Source: Symbiodinium natans (lineage: Eukaryota; Sar; Dinophyceae; Suessiales; Symbiodiniaceae). From it: a DNA stretch of 44,409 nt. Positions 17,698 to 28,006 of this stretch are shown in pieces. Made by a program: the position numbers and the translations under genes. The notes beneath the pieces are model-generated. The model was not told where the DNA came from. It saw only the letters and a list, made by a program, of their open reading frames with translations, and made no database searches. Where the stretch lies: NCBI GenBank assembly GCA_905221605.1, contig CAJNDS010000590.1, positions 1 to 44,409 of the forward strand, given 5' to 3'. Position 1 is the stretch's first letter; the number at the start of each line of letters is the position of its first letter.

Positions 17698-19156
17698 CGT
17701 TTGGCCTCAACTGAAACGTGCATGAATGCTGAGTGCCGGCATCTCGGGGCTAGGAGTCAGGCTGACAGGGTGTAGTAGAACACGTACGCTTATGTGCTCA
17801 GTGGGTAGAACAGCCGATGCAGTATCGCCTTTAACCCCCTAATACATAAAAAGGAGGTGAAGGGATGCCAGGTGTAGGGCCCAAGATGTAGTTCAGGTTT
17901 AGGGCTTCAGGGTTTAGGACTTCAAGGCTTATAGAGTTTTAGGGTTCGGCCGGGCTTTTTGGCTGAAGCCTAAAGCCTAAATCCTACGGTTTCAGAGGGG
18001 GAGACTCTTGTAGCCTTGGTCTTGAAATCCTTCCCACAAGCCATATTCCAAGCTTGCTGCCTGGCAATTTGTTTGGGGAAGCCTAAACCGTGAACCCTCA
18101 GTCCGGAGCCCTAAACCCTAGACCCTAAACCGTAACCCCAGACCTAAACCCTGAGTTGTTAAAATGTATATAGAGGGTTGAAAGTTGGGATTTAGGGGGG
18201 GGGTTATACTCAGACACGAACAGGCTGGCGTCTCGGGGCGTCCGCGTGGGCCCCAGAATCGATTTAAAAAAAAAAAAACCTGAACCCTACGCTAAGCTTG
18301 GTGTGAGATCTTGTTTTTGGAGTTCGGAGTTTAAGGTCCATAGGGTTTAGGGCATAAGGGGCTGCACCACATGCCGACATGCTCTCAAAGTCCTAAACCC
18401 AACTCCGTCATGTGGGCTCCTCCATTGCGTTGGCCCCACCCTTTTTTGAGACCCAGAAACATCTCGAGATCCCACCAGAAACATGCGCCCTTAGCAAGAC
18501 GTCTCAACACCTATACTCGAAGCCACCAGAGGGCTCCATAGCGCCCGCCACCCAAGCCAACACCCCAAACCCCGAACCCCGAACCCCAAACCCCAAACCC
18601 CAAACCCCAAACCCTAAACCCCAAACCCTAAACCCCAAACCCCAAACCCCAAACCCTAAACCCTAAACCCCAAACCCAAGCAGCAGAAGCCCTCAGAGGC
18701 TCCGGAACTCGGTCCGCGCGCCAATCTTCTGGACGAGGCGGGAGGGAGGGTTTAGGGGGCTGTTAGGGTTTAGGGTTTAGGGTTCGGGGCCTTAGGGCCT
18801 TAGGGCTCAAGGTTTAGGAGTTCGAATGTGGGGTTTAGGGGTTGAGCGCTTAAGGCGGTAAAGGTTAGCAATGGGCTTGAGCCTGAGATGTGCGAGTCCA
18901 CTAAACCCTCCAATCCCCTTGCGCGCTGAGGGTTTTTGTGGTGTATGCCTGCTTGGGACTAGGGGTTTAGGATTTAGAGGGTTTAGGGTTTAGGGATTGG
19001 AACAAGGGTGCTTACCCCCAAAGGCCCAATCCGAAGCCCAAACGGTTTAGGGTTTAGGAGGTAGTGGAAACCCTAAACTCTACACCCTAAATCCTAAACC
19101 CTAAATAGGGGTTTCCCCCCTCCCCTGCCCATACGCCAGAAAGCATCAGACTTCAG
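17698..19156 (+). other. repeat-bearing stretch with weak exon candidates
   Basis: It holds degenerate telomere units, a G run and A run near 18,197 and 18,265, and a CCCCAAA/CCCTAAA array at about 18,563-18,676. After it, a GC-rich segment follows an AG at 18,695 (APELGPRANLLDE, GAG|gcggga donor near 18,735) that may be an exon. TTTAGGG units follow at about 18,765-18,785. The 84-codon frame at 18,412-18,666 ends in translated repeat. Confidence 0.4.
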
Positions 19157-19203
19157 CATGAGGAATCCAACGAGGGCGACCCGAACCAGGACTCACTTCG
19201 GGA
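19157..19203 (+). CDS. candidate exon, acidic
   Basis: Acceptor cttcag, reading HEESNEGDPNQDSLRE, ending GAG before a GGTTTAG run. CCCTAAA precedes it (about 19,070-19,108) and TTTAGGG follows (about 19,203-19,290), the usual bracket. No recognisable domain. Confidence 0.4.
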
Positions 19204-19890
19204 GGGTTTAGTTTTTTTGGGTTTAGAGTTTAGGGTTTAGGGTTTAGGGTGTAGGGTTTAGAGTTTAGGTTTAGGGTTTAGGGTAGTTTAGGGCTTGTGT
19301 CGTGTGGCGGGGGAGTCTTCGCAACCAGAACTTGAGGATTAGATGTGTTTCCGGGAATTTGTTCAGGAACTTGAGTCAAGGCACCACATTACGGACACTA
19401 CATTATAAACCACAAAATCCTAGTAAGGTAGCGTAAAGTTTGAGTCCCTAAGCAGGAACCCACTTTTTTTGCAGTACTCGTACATTCATCTCTCTCACTC
19501 TTGTTCCGCGGCCTTGTTCACCCATCACACCTTGAGACCCTAAACCCTAAACCCTACGGTTTAGGATTTCGGGTTCAGGGTCGCTTGATCCCTACGTGGG
19601 TCTCATTTTGGGCAGGGGTTGGGGCGCATCGGATCCGAGACTTGCAACCGGGCTTGGCGATGCTGACACTGTGCCTTAGACCCTAAGGCTTTACAGCCCC
19701 AAGCATTGCAGACTACCATGCACTCTTATAAACCCTATAAGCCCCGAACCCGAACACCTCAGGGTTTAGGGGTTCGACGGCTTCCAACTCGAGGAGGGTT
19801 TCGTACTGCTGCAGAGGGGGCTCCAAAATCACCGAACGTCCGTTGGGGCTTAGGGATCAGGATCTTTGGGCCAAAAAGAACGAGAGGGAT
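19204..19890 (+). other. last telomere-type zone before the island
   Basis: TTTAGGG variants to about 19,290, then mostly unique DNA with short repeat patches near 19,535-19,585 and 19,757. A segment after an AG at about 19,616 (AHRIRDLQPGLAM) is coding-like but unsupported. Confidence 0.35.
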
Positions 19891-19905
19891 TAAACGTTGA
19901 TTATA

Positions 19906-20058
19906 ATGAGTCATGCGAAAATATTAGAAAAATGCTGCAAAATCTTAAAAATCCCAATGCAACAGATACACAAGGCAAAAAGGTCGAATTCTAATGCATT
20001 AACAGATTGGGATGAACTTGTGAAATTGCAATTGCATGGTGAAATATTTTTAAAGTAA
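19906..20058 (+). pseudogene. AT-rich 50-codon open frame, possible gene relic
   Basis: ATG to TAA, 50 residues, ending LTDWDELVKLQLHGEIFLK. An overlapping frame starting just upstream reads VDYNESCENIRKMLQNLKN and stops inside. Together they look like one protein split by a frameshift. Codon use is A/T-ending, unlike the GC-rich exons elsewhere. No family recognised; it could be chance. Confidence 0.3.
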
Positions 20059-20463
20059 ATAAGAACATATTATGTATGGACGATGATTCGGCGAAAATGT
20101 TAGACACAAATCATCCTTCTCCGACAAGACTTGACTGGACACATATAATTTGAGAGATGTTTTAAGCACGTTTAACTTCGATTGTTCAAAAATTATGCGA
20201 TAGAAATGTAAATTGGTAGTCAAATAGTTAGCACGATGGAGTCTTGATACATGGGGGATATTTTCTACTGCAACAAATGAACACTCACGACACAGAGGTT
20301 GGAAAGAAACCCACGGGAAGGTTGATCATTCACAGGCAAGTTCACTTCGTTCACCCGCGAATACAATTAAAAGGGCCTTTTGGCAACAGAGGTGTGGATG
20401 ACATGAAGTGAGCTTTGTTCACATGTCTTGACTGGTGATTTGCTCACAGAATTAGTTTCATGT

Positions 20464-21103
20464 GACTCACTCGCTACGTTCGTTCTCCAAGCGTAAGAAT
20501 AAAAGCTATATTCGTTCAATCTTTGTATGAGCGAGGGAAGACGCAAAAGGATGACACATTGGCTCAAGCTACTGTCTCTGACGAAAGGATGGCGCCTCCC
20601 AGTTGTAGCCCTGGGTTGGAAGATGCTTGGGAAGACCTCGTGGCAAGCATCCAGCAAGCCAAGAGAACCTTGGAGGAGATCAGGCCGAGAAGACAGCCAA
20701 GCAAAAGAAGAAGGACCAGAGCAAAGGGAAGAAGGCCAAGGAGAACAAGCAGAAGGGAAAGACACCATCCAGCAAGAAGAAACAGAAGAAGAAGCGGGCG
20801 AGGTCGAAGGAGCAGGAAAGGCTGAAGAAGCAAAGACAGGGAAAGAGGAGGAAGAAAGACAGACTGGCAAAGGAGAAGGAGCAGAAGAAGCAGCAGGAGG
20901 AAAAGAAGCAGGCCTTGAAGCTGAAGTGAAAGCTGAAGTATGAGGCCGAAAAAGAAGTCCATGGCCAATCGCCGTGGCCCGGGCTGCAGAATCGGAGAGT
21001 TTCCAGATTGCCGGAGCCCCAACCATTGACCAGGATTCGTGAGGCTTTTCAGCTTCATATAGCGGAGACGCCCCAGCAAGGACCCCTCCAATGTGGATCC
21101 TAA
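20464..21103 (+). pseudogene. lysine/glutamate-rich intronless gene relic
   Basis: An open frame reads LEDAWEDLVASIQQAKRTLE. It is then continued two bases out of phase by a long basic coiled-coil-like tract (AEKTAKQKKKDQSKGKKAKE and onward) to an in-frame TGA at 20,927. The same frame stays open beyond the TGA (KLKYEAEKEVHG, then LPEPQPLTRIREAFQLHIAE) to TAA at 21,101. Lysine is almost always AAG, so the tract was once coding in this frame. A two-base shift plus an internal stop suggest a decayed, possibly retroposed, copy. The long minus-strand frames (20,367-21,322) are shadows rich in L or S. Confidence 0.5.
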
Positions 21104-21173
21104 ACCCCATAAGCCCCAAACCCTAAATGTGGTTCCTCCTACTACGACGATGGCGACGTCTGCTACTACTGCA

Positions 21174-21174
<1 letters not shown>

Positions 21175-21218
<44 letters not shown>
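21175..21218 (+). repeat. (GCT)n microsatellite
   Basis: About 14 consecutive GCT/CTG triplets between a CTACTACTGCAACTG lead-in and CTATCTCTGTGTCTG. It explains the poly-alanine stretches in both strand translations. Confidence 0.95.
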
Positions 21219-23458
21219 ATCTCTGTGTCTGCTCGTGTCTGTCTGTGTCTCAGTAGGGAAAGGGGTGGGGGTGACCTTGGACGAGAGGCAACGCTAGGTC
21301 CGTGCACCGCCTGAATCATCACACCGTGAAGGCCTGTTTCTGTACTAGCAATCCTGCGCCTCCCAGGTTTTTGGAAACATGCGGGGACAACCTCTGACCC
21401 AGCAATGATTTTGCATCAGGAGGGCCCCTTGGGCCCACGAGGGCTGTCGTTGCACAACCACTTCTAGGGCGCTTGGGCTGATATGGGTTCAGAGTTGGGC
21501 TTCGGATGTAGCGCCGAAATGAGGCAGCCGCAAGAACCTCCAACTTGTGATGCTCACAAGACTTTTATGCCTATAGACTATAGAATGCACCGGAAGAGTT
21601 TTGGGCCATTTGGGGGGGGGGGGGGGGGGGGGGGGCGTTGTGGGGAACTCCAAGAATGCACAGTGCCTTGTCTCTGCGGGATGCTCCGTGATGCTTTGGT
21701 CGAGGCGAGGCGGGGGAAAAACTTGACATTTCGCTGACGCCAAGGGAGACAGTGTGCTAGTCCTGCCTGATAGGGCCCCTGGAAGGCTTATTTTTTGCCA
21801 CTACGCTTGTTGAAGTTCGCCAGACCGGATCATTGCTCACAGCGACTTGGTCGGGCGTCGACTTTGTGGACCTAAACCCAGAACTTTCACTTGTGATGCA
21901 TCACCTAACCTCAGCTGTTACTCAGCGCTACTCAGCACACGCGCATCGCAGATCGTAACATAGCCCTCTTAAGGAACTTGCTTTATAACTGTGCGAGACA
22001 GCTTTTGCAATGAACGCATCTTTAACTGTCATGGTCCTGGTTGCTTACCTTACACTGCTGTGTGGGGGAGGGTGCCCGCGATGGACATAGTGTTGCAATG
22101 CGAATTACAGACGCACCGTACATCATGGAAGGCGCGGCCCCTCATTTAGGCACTAAATTGGGTCTTAATAATATCTATTGCTTTTTTGGGTTCCTTTCAA
22201 ACGGCCTTTAGGTTCATAGTGTATTTTCTGCACAAGTTTTCTCTTCGCCCGTCATGCAAAAGACAATTGTGAAATCTTATGGCCTTTTTATTAATGTTGT
22301 CCAAAAGAAAAATGTTTGAGCGAATTGACTCTGTCTTCTAGGATTGCATGAATGCGAAGTTTATGATAGTGGATATAATTTTACACTAGCGGCCCTTAGA
22401 AGTGTAGTATCGTTATGGGCGAATCGAGTCAAGAACGCATTACTACTAATATTGGGAAAGGAGCGCGTTCTTGCTGCTCATTCGCTCGTTCACTCACGCC
22501 TTTGTGAATATTCACGCAGTGGCTACCATATTCATTTCCTGCACAAACACCGCATAATACAATGAATCCCCAAAAGACCACCTATTCCACTGGGGCAATT
22601 GTCAACATAGATTTCTGACGGAGTGACGAGCAGTAGTGAATTTACATAATTGCAAATGAGCGAAGTGCTCGAATTAAATGAACGCATGAACACAACGGAC
22701 GCATTAAATAACATAGTACTGCGTGCGCCCGAAAAGCAGCATGAACACAGTGAGTGACATGAATGCACGAGTGAACGGGCGTAATGAATTCAATGATCAC
22801 CACTGACAAAGCCCAGTTCAATACTACTTCCTCGGGCTTCGGACAAGTAAGGCGTAAACTTGCCTTTGGTCACGCCTTTAGTATTATATTAAAAGGGCTT
22901 TTACACGGTTAACCTGGCATGCGATTCCAAGGGTGTGAACGTATGGGCGAATAATATACTAAAAGCACGTATAAAAACCATAGTTTATTATGACAGGCCT
23001 TTGGTATAATTCCCCACTTCGTTCACATAATTCATGCACTTCATGCGTCACTTTGTTCCTTATAAGTGCATTAATTATGTTCTCTTCGTAATACTAATTC
23101 TCATGCGCCAGGGAACGACTCTATGAACCAGAAAACCAACCAGGCGGTAACATCCTTCTTTAGTTCACTGGTCTTGTTCACGGAAACCACGCTCATTCTG
23201 TATTAAATTCGCTCAGTCTTTCCCACCTTAATAATATAGTACGGGCGTATAAGGGCGAAAAGACCATTATGACGCCCAAACTATATTAATTAAGGGCCCT
23301 TTCATGCTGTCTTAAAAGCCAGCACAGTGAATACATTAATAATTGTAGTAAAGCGTAAGAAATGACTTTATGAACGACGCACTGTTTATTATGAACCCTA
23401 AACCCTATACCCTAAACCCATCAAAACCCTAAACCCTAAACCTGTTTTGGGGCTACAG

Positions 23459-23513
23459 GTTCCAGACCCAAAGCTCCCGCGCACCCCAGGAGGGCGCCGG
23501 TGGGGACGTGCCT
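23459..23513 (+). CDS. region 4 candidate exon a
   Basis: Acceptor ctacag|G, donor CCT|gcgcta (GC type), phase 2 to 0. It reads FQTQSSRAPQEGAGGDVP. CCCTAAA precedes it and TTTAGGG variants follow from about 23,570. Likely a low-complexity linker of an unrecognised protein. Confidence 0.45.
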
Positions 23514-23940
23514 GCGCTAGCATGTGGAAATTGTTGCTTTGTAGGGTTTGTCTTATGGGCACAGGGTTGAGGGTTTAGGGTGTTGGGTTTAGGGTTTAGG
23601 GCTTAGGTTTTAGGGGTTAGGGTTTAGGAATTAGGGTTTAGGAATAGGGTTTAGCTTTAGGGTTTCGGGGATTTTCAGGGTAGCGATATATAGAGGAACC
23701 AAACAAAGCTAATTTAGAGCACTACTCACAGGCTTTTATTTTTGTCTTTTTTTGCATGCGAGGGAGAGCTTAGAGTTCAGGATCTAGGGTTTAGGGCGTC
23801 GGATGGTTTCTAGCCTTCTCGGAAAAACCCTAAGCCCTCAACCCTAAACCCCAGCCCTTAGCCCAAGATGTTCAGACCTGATCCTCACGTGTGGGCCTCC
23901 CGAAACCTTTAAACCTCCAAGCCATCGCCCTAATCCCCCA

Positions 23941-24090
23941 CTACTTGGAGGTTCATGGTACTTATTAACTACCAATTACAACTGTACTTATAGCCCACTT
24001 ATAAGCCCCTTAAGTGCCCTAATATGGTTACATGTACAGTTATAAGTGCAGTTATCATTGGTTGATAAGTTCCATGAACCTCCAAGTAGG
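23941..24090. mobile_element. TIR element, family 2 (copy 4, best preserved)
   Basis: A 150-bp element with arms CTACTTGGAGGTTCATGG and CCATGAACCTCCAAGTAGG, essentially perfect over 18 bp, then ACTTAT on both sides. The interior is AT-richer with repeated TACAGTTATAAGTGCAGTTA-like words. Its right end is eight bases from a candidate exon. Confidence 0.85.
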
Positions 24091-24097
24091 CATGTAG

Positions 24098-24144
24098 CAA
24101 ATCCTCCCAAGGGTCCCGGCTACCCTGGCTACTCCTGGCGCGAG
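24098..24144 (+). CDS. region 4 candidate exon b, abutting a TIR element
   Basis: Acceptor catgtag is formed right at the end of the family 2 element; donor GAG|gtgggg. It reads NPPKGPGYPGYSWRE. If real, the element supplies the 3' end of the intron. Confidence 0.45.
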
Positions 24145-24717
24145 GTGGGGCCAACTTTGCAGTTTAGGGTTTGGGGGGTGTATAGGGCTTCGGGTTTAGG
24201 GGGCGGTATAGGGCTTAGGATCACAGGAGCTCTAGAGACTGCACTGGTGGCATGAGAACCATGTAAGGCAACGGGGATGCTGCGAGGTTTTTGTTTTTTT
24301 TTTCTTTTTTGGCGGGGGGGGGGGGGGGGGCTTGTGGTGGAAGTTTGGAGACCAAAGACGTGTCGGGCTTGAGGTGCGTGGGTTTTGGTGTTTGGCAAGA
24401 TTTCAATTCCGCGGTGGGAAATTCAGGCATTTTTGGTGATGGAGCGATTGCTCGAGGTGAAGCTTTGGTAGGTTTCGAGGTAGGTATCGGGCCATGGACA
24501 AAGAGAGCCACGATTCACGCCCACGGTCTTGAAGCCACCAAGCATGCCAAAAGAGGATTTTCGGAATGCATCCCAATAGCCTGCACAAATTTTAGACGAT
24601 ACTTACAACTTCCGTTACCATAGAAGTACACCCTAAGCCCTGAATGCCTTTAACGACCTCCAAAGCAAAAGTTGCTGGAGCTCCCTGTGACTTCTGTTGA
24701 CGTCCGGCATCCCGCAG
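24145..24717 (+). other. unique stretch with poly-G
   Basis: TTTAGGG variants at about 24,165-24,205, a T run joined to an 18-base G run at about 24,290-24,330, then unique sequence. The long frames on both strands here start in homopolymers and I do not trust them. Confidence 0.35.
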
Positions 24718-24777
24718 ACTCTTTGCCGATTTCCGGGCTTGCTGCAGCCGCACACCCGGGCCTTGATGATGTTGTGG
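24718..24777 (+). CDS. region 4 candidate exon c
   Basis: Acceptor cccgcag, donor TGG|gtgttt. Two frames are open: DSLPISGLAAAAHPGLDDVV and TLCRFPGLLQPHTRALMMLW. GC content is higher than the flanks. Unrecognised. Confidence 0.35.
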
Positions 24778-26076
24778 GTGTTTGCTGTTTGTTCGAAGGG
24801 TAGTTCCATGGGCCCTTACTATGGCCCCTTACCTCCTGTAAAGGGTTCTCAAGTATGGGGCCTTGGGTTGTATGGAGTATGTAAGGGCGGTCTGGAGTCG
24901 AGGCTTTTACCGGGGACTATGTACACACAGGTTAATGCTTGTAGTAGCTAGCCTTTAAAGAGTAGGTAAAACCTTTACAGCTGTAGATAAAGGGTCCCAG
25001 GTAGGGGTTAAGGTCTAGGTGAGGTCAGGGGTCGACTTCCCAACAGAGACTGGCCCAAAAGTGCCACTGTAGTGGACCCCACCCTGTGCTGCGGGAGAGC
25101 ATTCGGAAGCATTCGGAAGCCCGAAACCCAAAATTTATAAACCCTAAACCCTAATGAAGCCCTAAACCCTAAAGCCTAAACTGTTTAGGAAACCCAAAAT
25201 CCTAAACCCTAAACCCGAATGAAGCCCTGAACCCTAAAGCCTAAGCTGTTTAGGAAGCTCAGGTGCCATCAAAGGGAAGGCCTAGTTCTCCTCCATGAGC
25301 CCCTGGCAACAACATGTGCTCCATTAGTTCAAGGGGACAAGGACATCACACCTACCGTCTCCTAGAGTAATCCTATAAAGTGAGACTCCGTCCTTCGGGG
25401 TCCGCTCGCAAGTGCGCCCTTGGCTCGACATGGCATCTAGTGTTGGCAGTGCTCGCAGGCCCTAAAGGGTGAACCCTTTAGGCCTCATACCTGAAAGCTC
25501 CACCCGTCCTTCTTATGACTCAAACGCCGAAGCCCTGAGCCCTAAAGCCGCCCAAAACCGTCTCCAAAAGCCTAAGTCCCTGAAAGCCATAAATCCCCCA
25601 CAACACCCTAAAGCCCAAAGGCCCCGCCCTAAACCCTAAACCCTAAACCCTAAACCCTAAACCCTAAACCCTAAACCCTAAAGGCTGTATCCCCTGGCAG
25701 CGGCCAGCGAGGCAGGCCTTGAGGCACCCGGGAACCACGCAAGGCTTTTCTTGGGGTTTTTGGTGCATGGCTTCTGGGGTTTAGGGTTTAGGATTTAGGG
25801 TTTAGGGTTTAGGGTTTAGGGTTTAGGGTTTGGGGTTTAGGGTTTAGGGTTTAGGGTTTAGGGTTTAAGCTTGGTAGCCCAGTGGTGCGCTTTTGCCCTT
25901 TTTGGAGGCAAGGTTCCCTTCAAAAGTAGCCAACTCGCCAAAGAAGAGTGGGATTATCATAAAATGGTTGGGGTTATGAGGCTTCTGGGCCAATTGGGGC
26001 ATATCGAGATTGTAAAGAAAAGGTTTTGGGGACAATGAGCAGGTGGAGGCATAGGCTGAAGCTGCGGAATTCAACT
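24778..26076 (+). other. repeat-bearing stretch
   Basis: A direct repeat near 25,138-25,260 (CCTAAACCCTAATGAAGCCC and then GAATGAAGCCCTGAACC with AAAGCCTAA.CTGTTTAGGA after each). CCCTAAA at about 25,627-25,682, TTTAGGG at about 25,779-25,867. Between the last two, a GC-rich segment (about 25,701-25,738) reads AASEAGLEAPGNHA and may hold a microexon. Confidence 0.4.
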
Positions 26077-26178
26077 TGGGAGTTTACGAGAATAGGGGAC
26101 CCTTAACATAGACCCCAAATCGTAGGATTCCCTTATAATCAGGACACCAAGTAAGGCACCCCTAATTCAGAAACCCCC
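26077..26178 (+). mobile_element. TIR element, family 3 (copy 2)
   Basis: Order GGGACCCTTAACATAGACCC, AAATCGTAGGATTCCC, CACCAAGTAAGGCACCCCTA, ends GGGAGTTTACGAGAAT and ATTCAGAAACCCCC. It is co-linear with 15,681-15,786. Confidence 0.75.
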
Positions 26179-26509
26179 GCTTTGAATAACCGGTATCACA
26201 TTTTTAGGCAAGGGAAACGTCTCGGTTATGGGGTTTGTTTTCGTTTACGGCAGTACTGACAGAGGTTTGCGTGCCTGTGCATCTGAGGCATGTGATCACG
26301 GCTGTAGGGTTGGCGCTCGTCAGGCATGTTGACGTGCTTTGTTACCCTTACTCCGTGCTCCCCCCCCCGCCCTCCCAAACCCTAAACCCCAACCCCAAAT
26401 CCTAAACCCTAAGCCCTCAAGCCCAAAACTACATTAAGCATACTCCCCCCAAACCCTAAACCCTAGTCCCTGGACCCTAAACCCCAAACCCTAAACCCTA
26501 CTACAGCAG

Positions 26510-26569
26510 GATCCAGCTTCTGACGCTGGTGGTGGTACCTCTGGCATCGGCAGCTGGGCTGGACGAAAC
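26510..26569 (+). CDS. region 4 candidate exon d, glycine-rich
   Basis: Acceptor agcag|G, donor AAC|gcaccc (GC type), 60 nt, phase 0 to 0. It reads DPASDAGGGTSGIGSWAGRN. Followed by a TTTAGGG array at about 26,593-26,645 and preceded by CCCTAAA units, the common bracket. Confidence 0.45.
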
Positions 26570-27173
26570 GCACCCCTGAGCAACCCTGGGCCAGGGTTTA
26601 GGGTTTAGGGTTTAGGGTTTAGGGTTTAGGGTTTAGGGTTTGGGGCCCCAACATATGGTTCCTGGGCAAACCCAAACTGTCGTCGCTTTGTCGGACATCA
26701 GGGCTCACGAAGCGTGAAACTGTCATCGCTTTTGGGTGTCTGGGCTCGTGATCCTGTATTAAGAGGTGTCCAAGTGCACCCTGAAGCCTAAACCCTAAAC
26801 CAAGTTCTCATCTGGAGAGACTGAGGTTTGAGCAAGCAGCCTGGGAGACTTTTGGGACCTTTAACCCCCCCGAACCCCTAGAATGTCTTGAGGGATTCGG
26901 TTTGAGGGTTTCGAAGTTTCATGGAGCCTCTGAAACTCTATAACCCTGAAGGACTCGCAAGGAAGACCTAACCTATGTTGACGGGAAGGATGCTGACCGC
27001 GAGCCTGTTGCTGTAAGCAATACATGCAGATCCCAGATGAAGCCCTGTCGCGTGGTCGGTTTTTCATAGGGTGTAATTAGGGTCTAGACCCTAAACCCTA
27101 AACCCTAAACCCTAAACCCTAAACCCTAAACCCTTTAGTTTCCGGGGTGTAGGGTGTATACTCTCGACCCGAG

Positions 27174-27230
27174 GACCCATCGATGGCTTGGAGGGGAACG
27201 AGGACATGCTGCCGGAAGCGACAGCATCTA
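27174..27230 (+). CDS. region 4 candidate exon e
   Basis: Acceptor cccgag|G. One frame reads PIDGLEGNEDMLPEATAS. Donor either GACAT|gctgcc (GC, 27,208) or at the AGGGTTTAG junction. CCCTAAA (about 27,090-27,134) before, TTTAGGG (about 27,226-27,352) after. Confidence 0.45.
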
Positions 27231-27352
27231 GGGTTTAGGGTTTTGGGTTTAGGGGTTTAGGGGTTTAGGGTTTAGGGTTTAGGGTTTAGGGGTTTAGGGG
27301 TTTAGGGTTTAGGGTTTAGGGTTTAGGGTTTAGGGTTTAGGGTTTAGGGTTA
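27226..27352 (+). repeat. (TTTAGGG)n array with 8-bp units
   Basis: Standard 7-bp units mixed with several 8-bp GGGGTTTA units and one TTTTGGG. Confidence 0.9.
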
Positions 27353-27613
27353 CATCCCAGTGGAGCCGTGTTCATTTTGAAGGGATCCTTTTTGACGCAG
27401 CGTGCCTCAGTTGCCTTAGAGAATGACGGAGCCTGTGTCGATCATGGGGCAAATCCCCTAAACTCTCAACCCCAACACCCTGAAAAAACCCTAGAGCCCA
27501 CCATAGAACCCTATGTGAAATGCCCTTCAACCTAAACCCTGAAGCCCTCAACCCCAAACCCTGAAACCATAAAGCCCTAAGCTCTTGTGTGAAGTCCTGA
27601 ACCCCACCTAAGC

Positions 27614-27713
27614 CTTGGGATGTTCCCTCTTGCACTAACAGCCCTTAATGGGGATTTGAATGGGGGGGGGGACCATAATCCCCATTAAGGCATCAAGGAC
27701 TGTTAGTACAAAG
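27614..27713. mobile_element. TIR element, family 1 (copy 3, right end damaged)
   Basis: Left arm CTTGGGATGTTCCCTCTTGC with ACTAACAGCCCTTAATGGGG; inner right arm CCCCATTAAGG then GGACTGTTAGTACAA. The outermost right arm (GGGAACATCCC) is missing. Confidence 0.7.
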
Positions 27714-27819
27714 CCCTGAACCCTGAATCCTGAACCCTGAACCCTAAACCCTAAACCCTAAACCCTAAACCCTAAACCCTAAACCCTAAACCCTAAACCC
27801 TTTACGGGCCTGGCGCCAG

Positions 27820-27857
27820 GAGTATCTCAACGGCCATCCCTCCTCCTCATCCCAGGG
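27820..27857 (+). CDS. region 4 candidate exon f
   Basis: Acceptor cgccag|G, donor GG|gctgcc (GC type). It reads EYLNGHPSSSSQ and a split glycine. CCCTAAA array (about 27,735-27,800) directly upstream and TTTAGGG array (about 27,895-28,006) downstream. Confidence 0.45.
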
Positions 27858-27894
27858 GCTGCCGGCTACGGCCTGCTTTAAGGGTTTCAGGGGG

Positions 27895-28006
27895 TAGGGT
27901 TTAGGGTTTAGGGTTTAGGGTTTAGGGTTTAGGGTTTAGGGTTTAGGGTTTAGGGTTTAGGGTTTAGGGTTTAGGGTTTAGGGTTTAGGGTTTAGGGTTT
28001 AGGGTT
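27895..28006 (+). repeat. (TTTAGGG)n array
   Basis: Sixteen perfect units after candidate exon f, then degenerate TTTCGGG and TCTCGGG forms to about 28,070. Confidence 0.95.

Larger units (their letters stand above)
19891..23395. other. island almost free of telomere-type arrays
   Basis: Over 3.5 kb there is only one short CCCTAAA-like patch (about 21,104-21,128), against several arrays per kb elsewhere. The flanks (19,900-20,520 and 22,150-23,395) are AT-rich. They repeat loose words such as GAACGNATGAA, TCGTTCACTC and ATTAAAAGGGCTTTT. It could be an intergenic spacer or an inserted block. A poly-G run of about 23 lies at 21,612. The purine-poor 21,330-22,300 stretch shows nothing I can name. 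Confidence 0.55.

Noticed and set aside
20367-21322. Two overlapping minus-strand frames of 250 and 252 codons
   Set aside because: They are antisense shadows of the AAG/GAG-rich plus-strand tract and the GCT microsatellite, giving runs of leucine, serine and alanine. No motif.
26593-26645. Use of GTTTAGGG itself as a general donor site
   Set aside because: Several exon candidates do end at G|GTTTAGGG, but in the phased channel gene earlier GC donors give the better joins, so the repeat is usually inside the intron and not its border.
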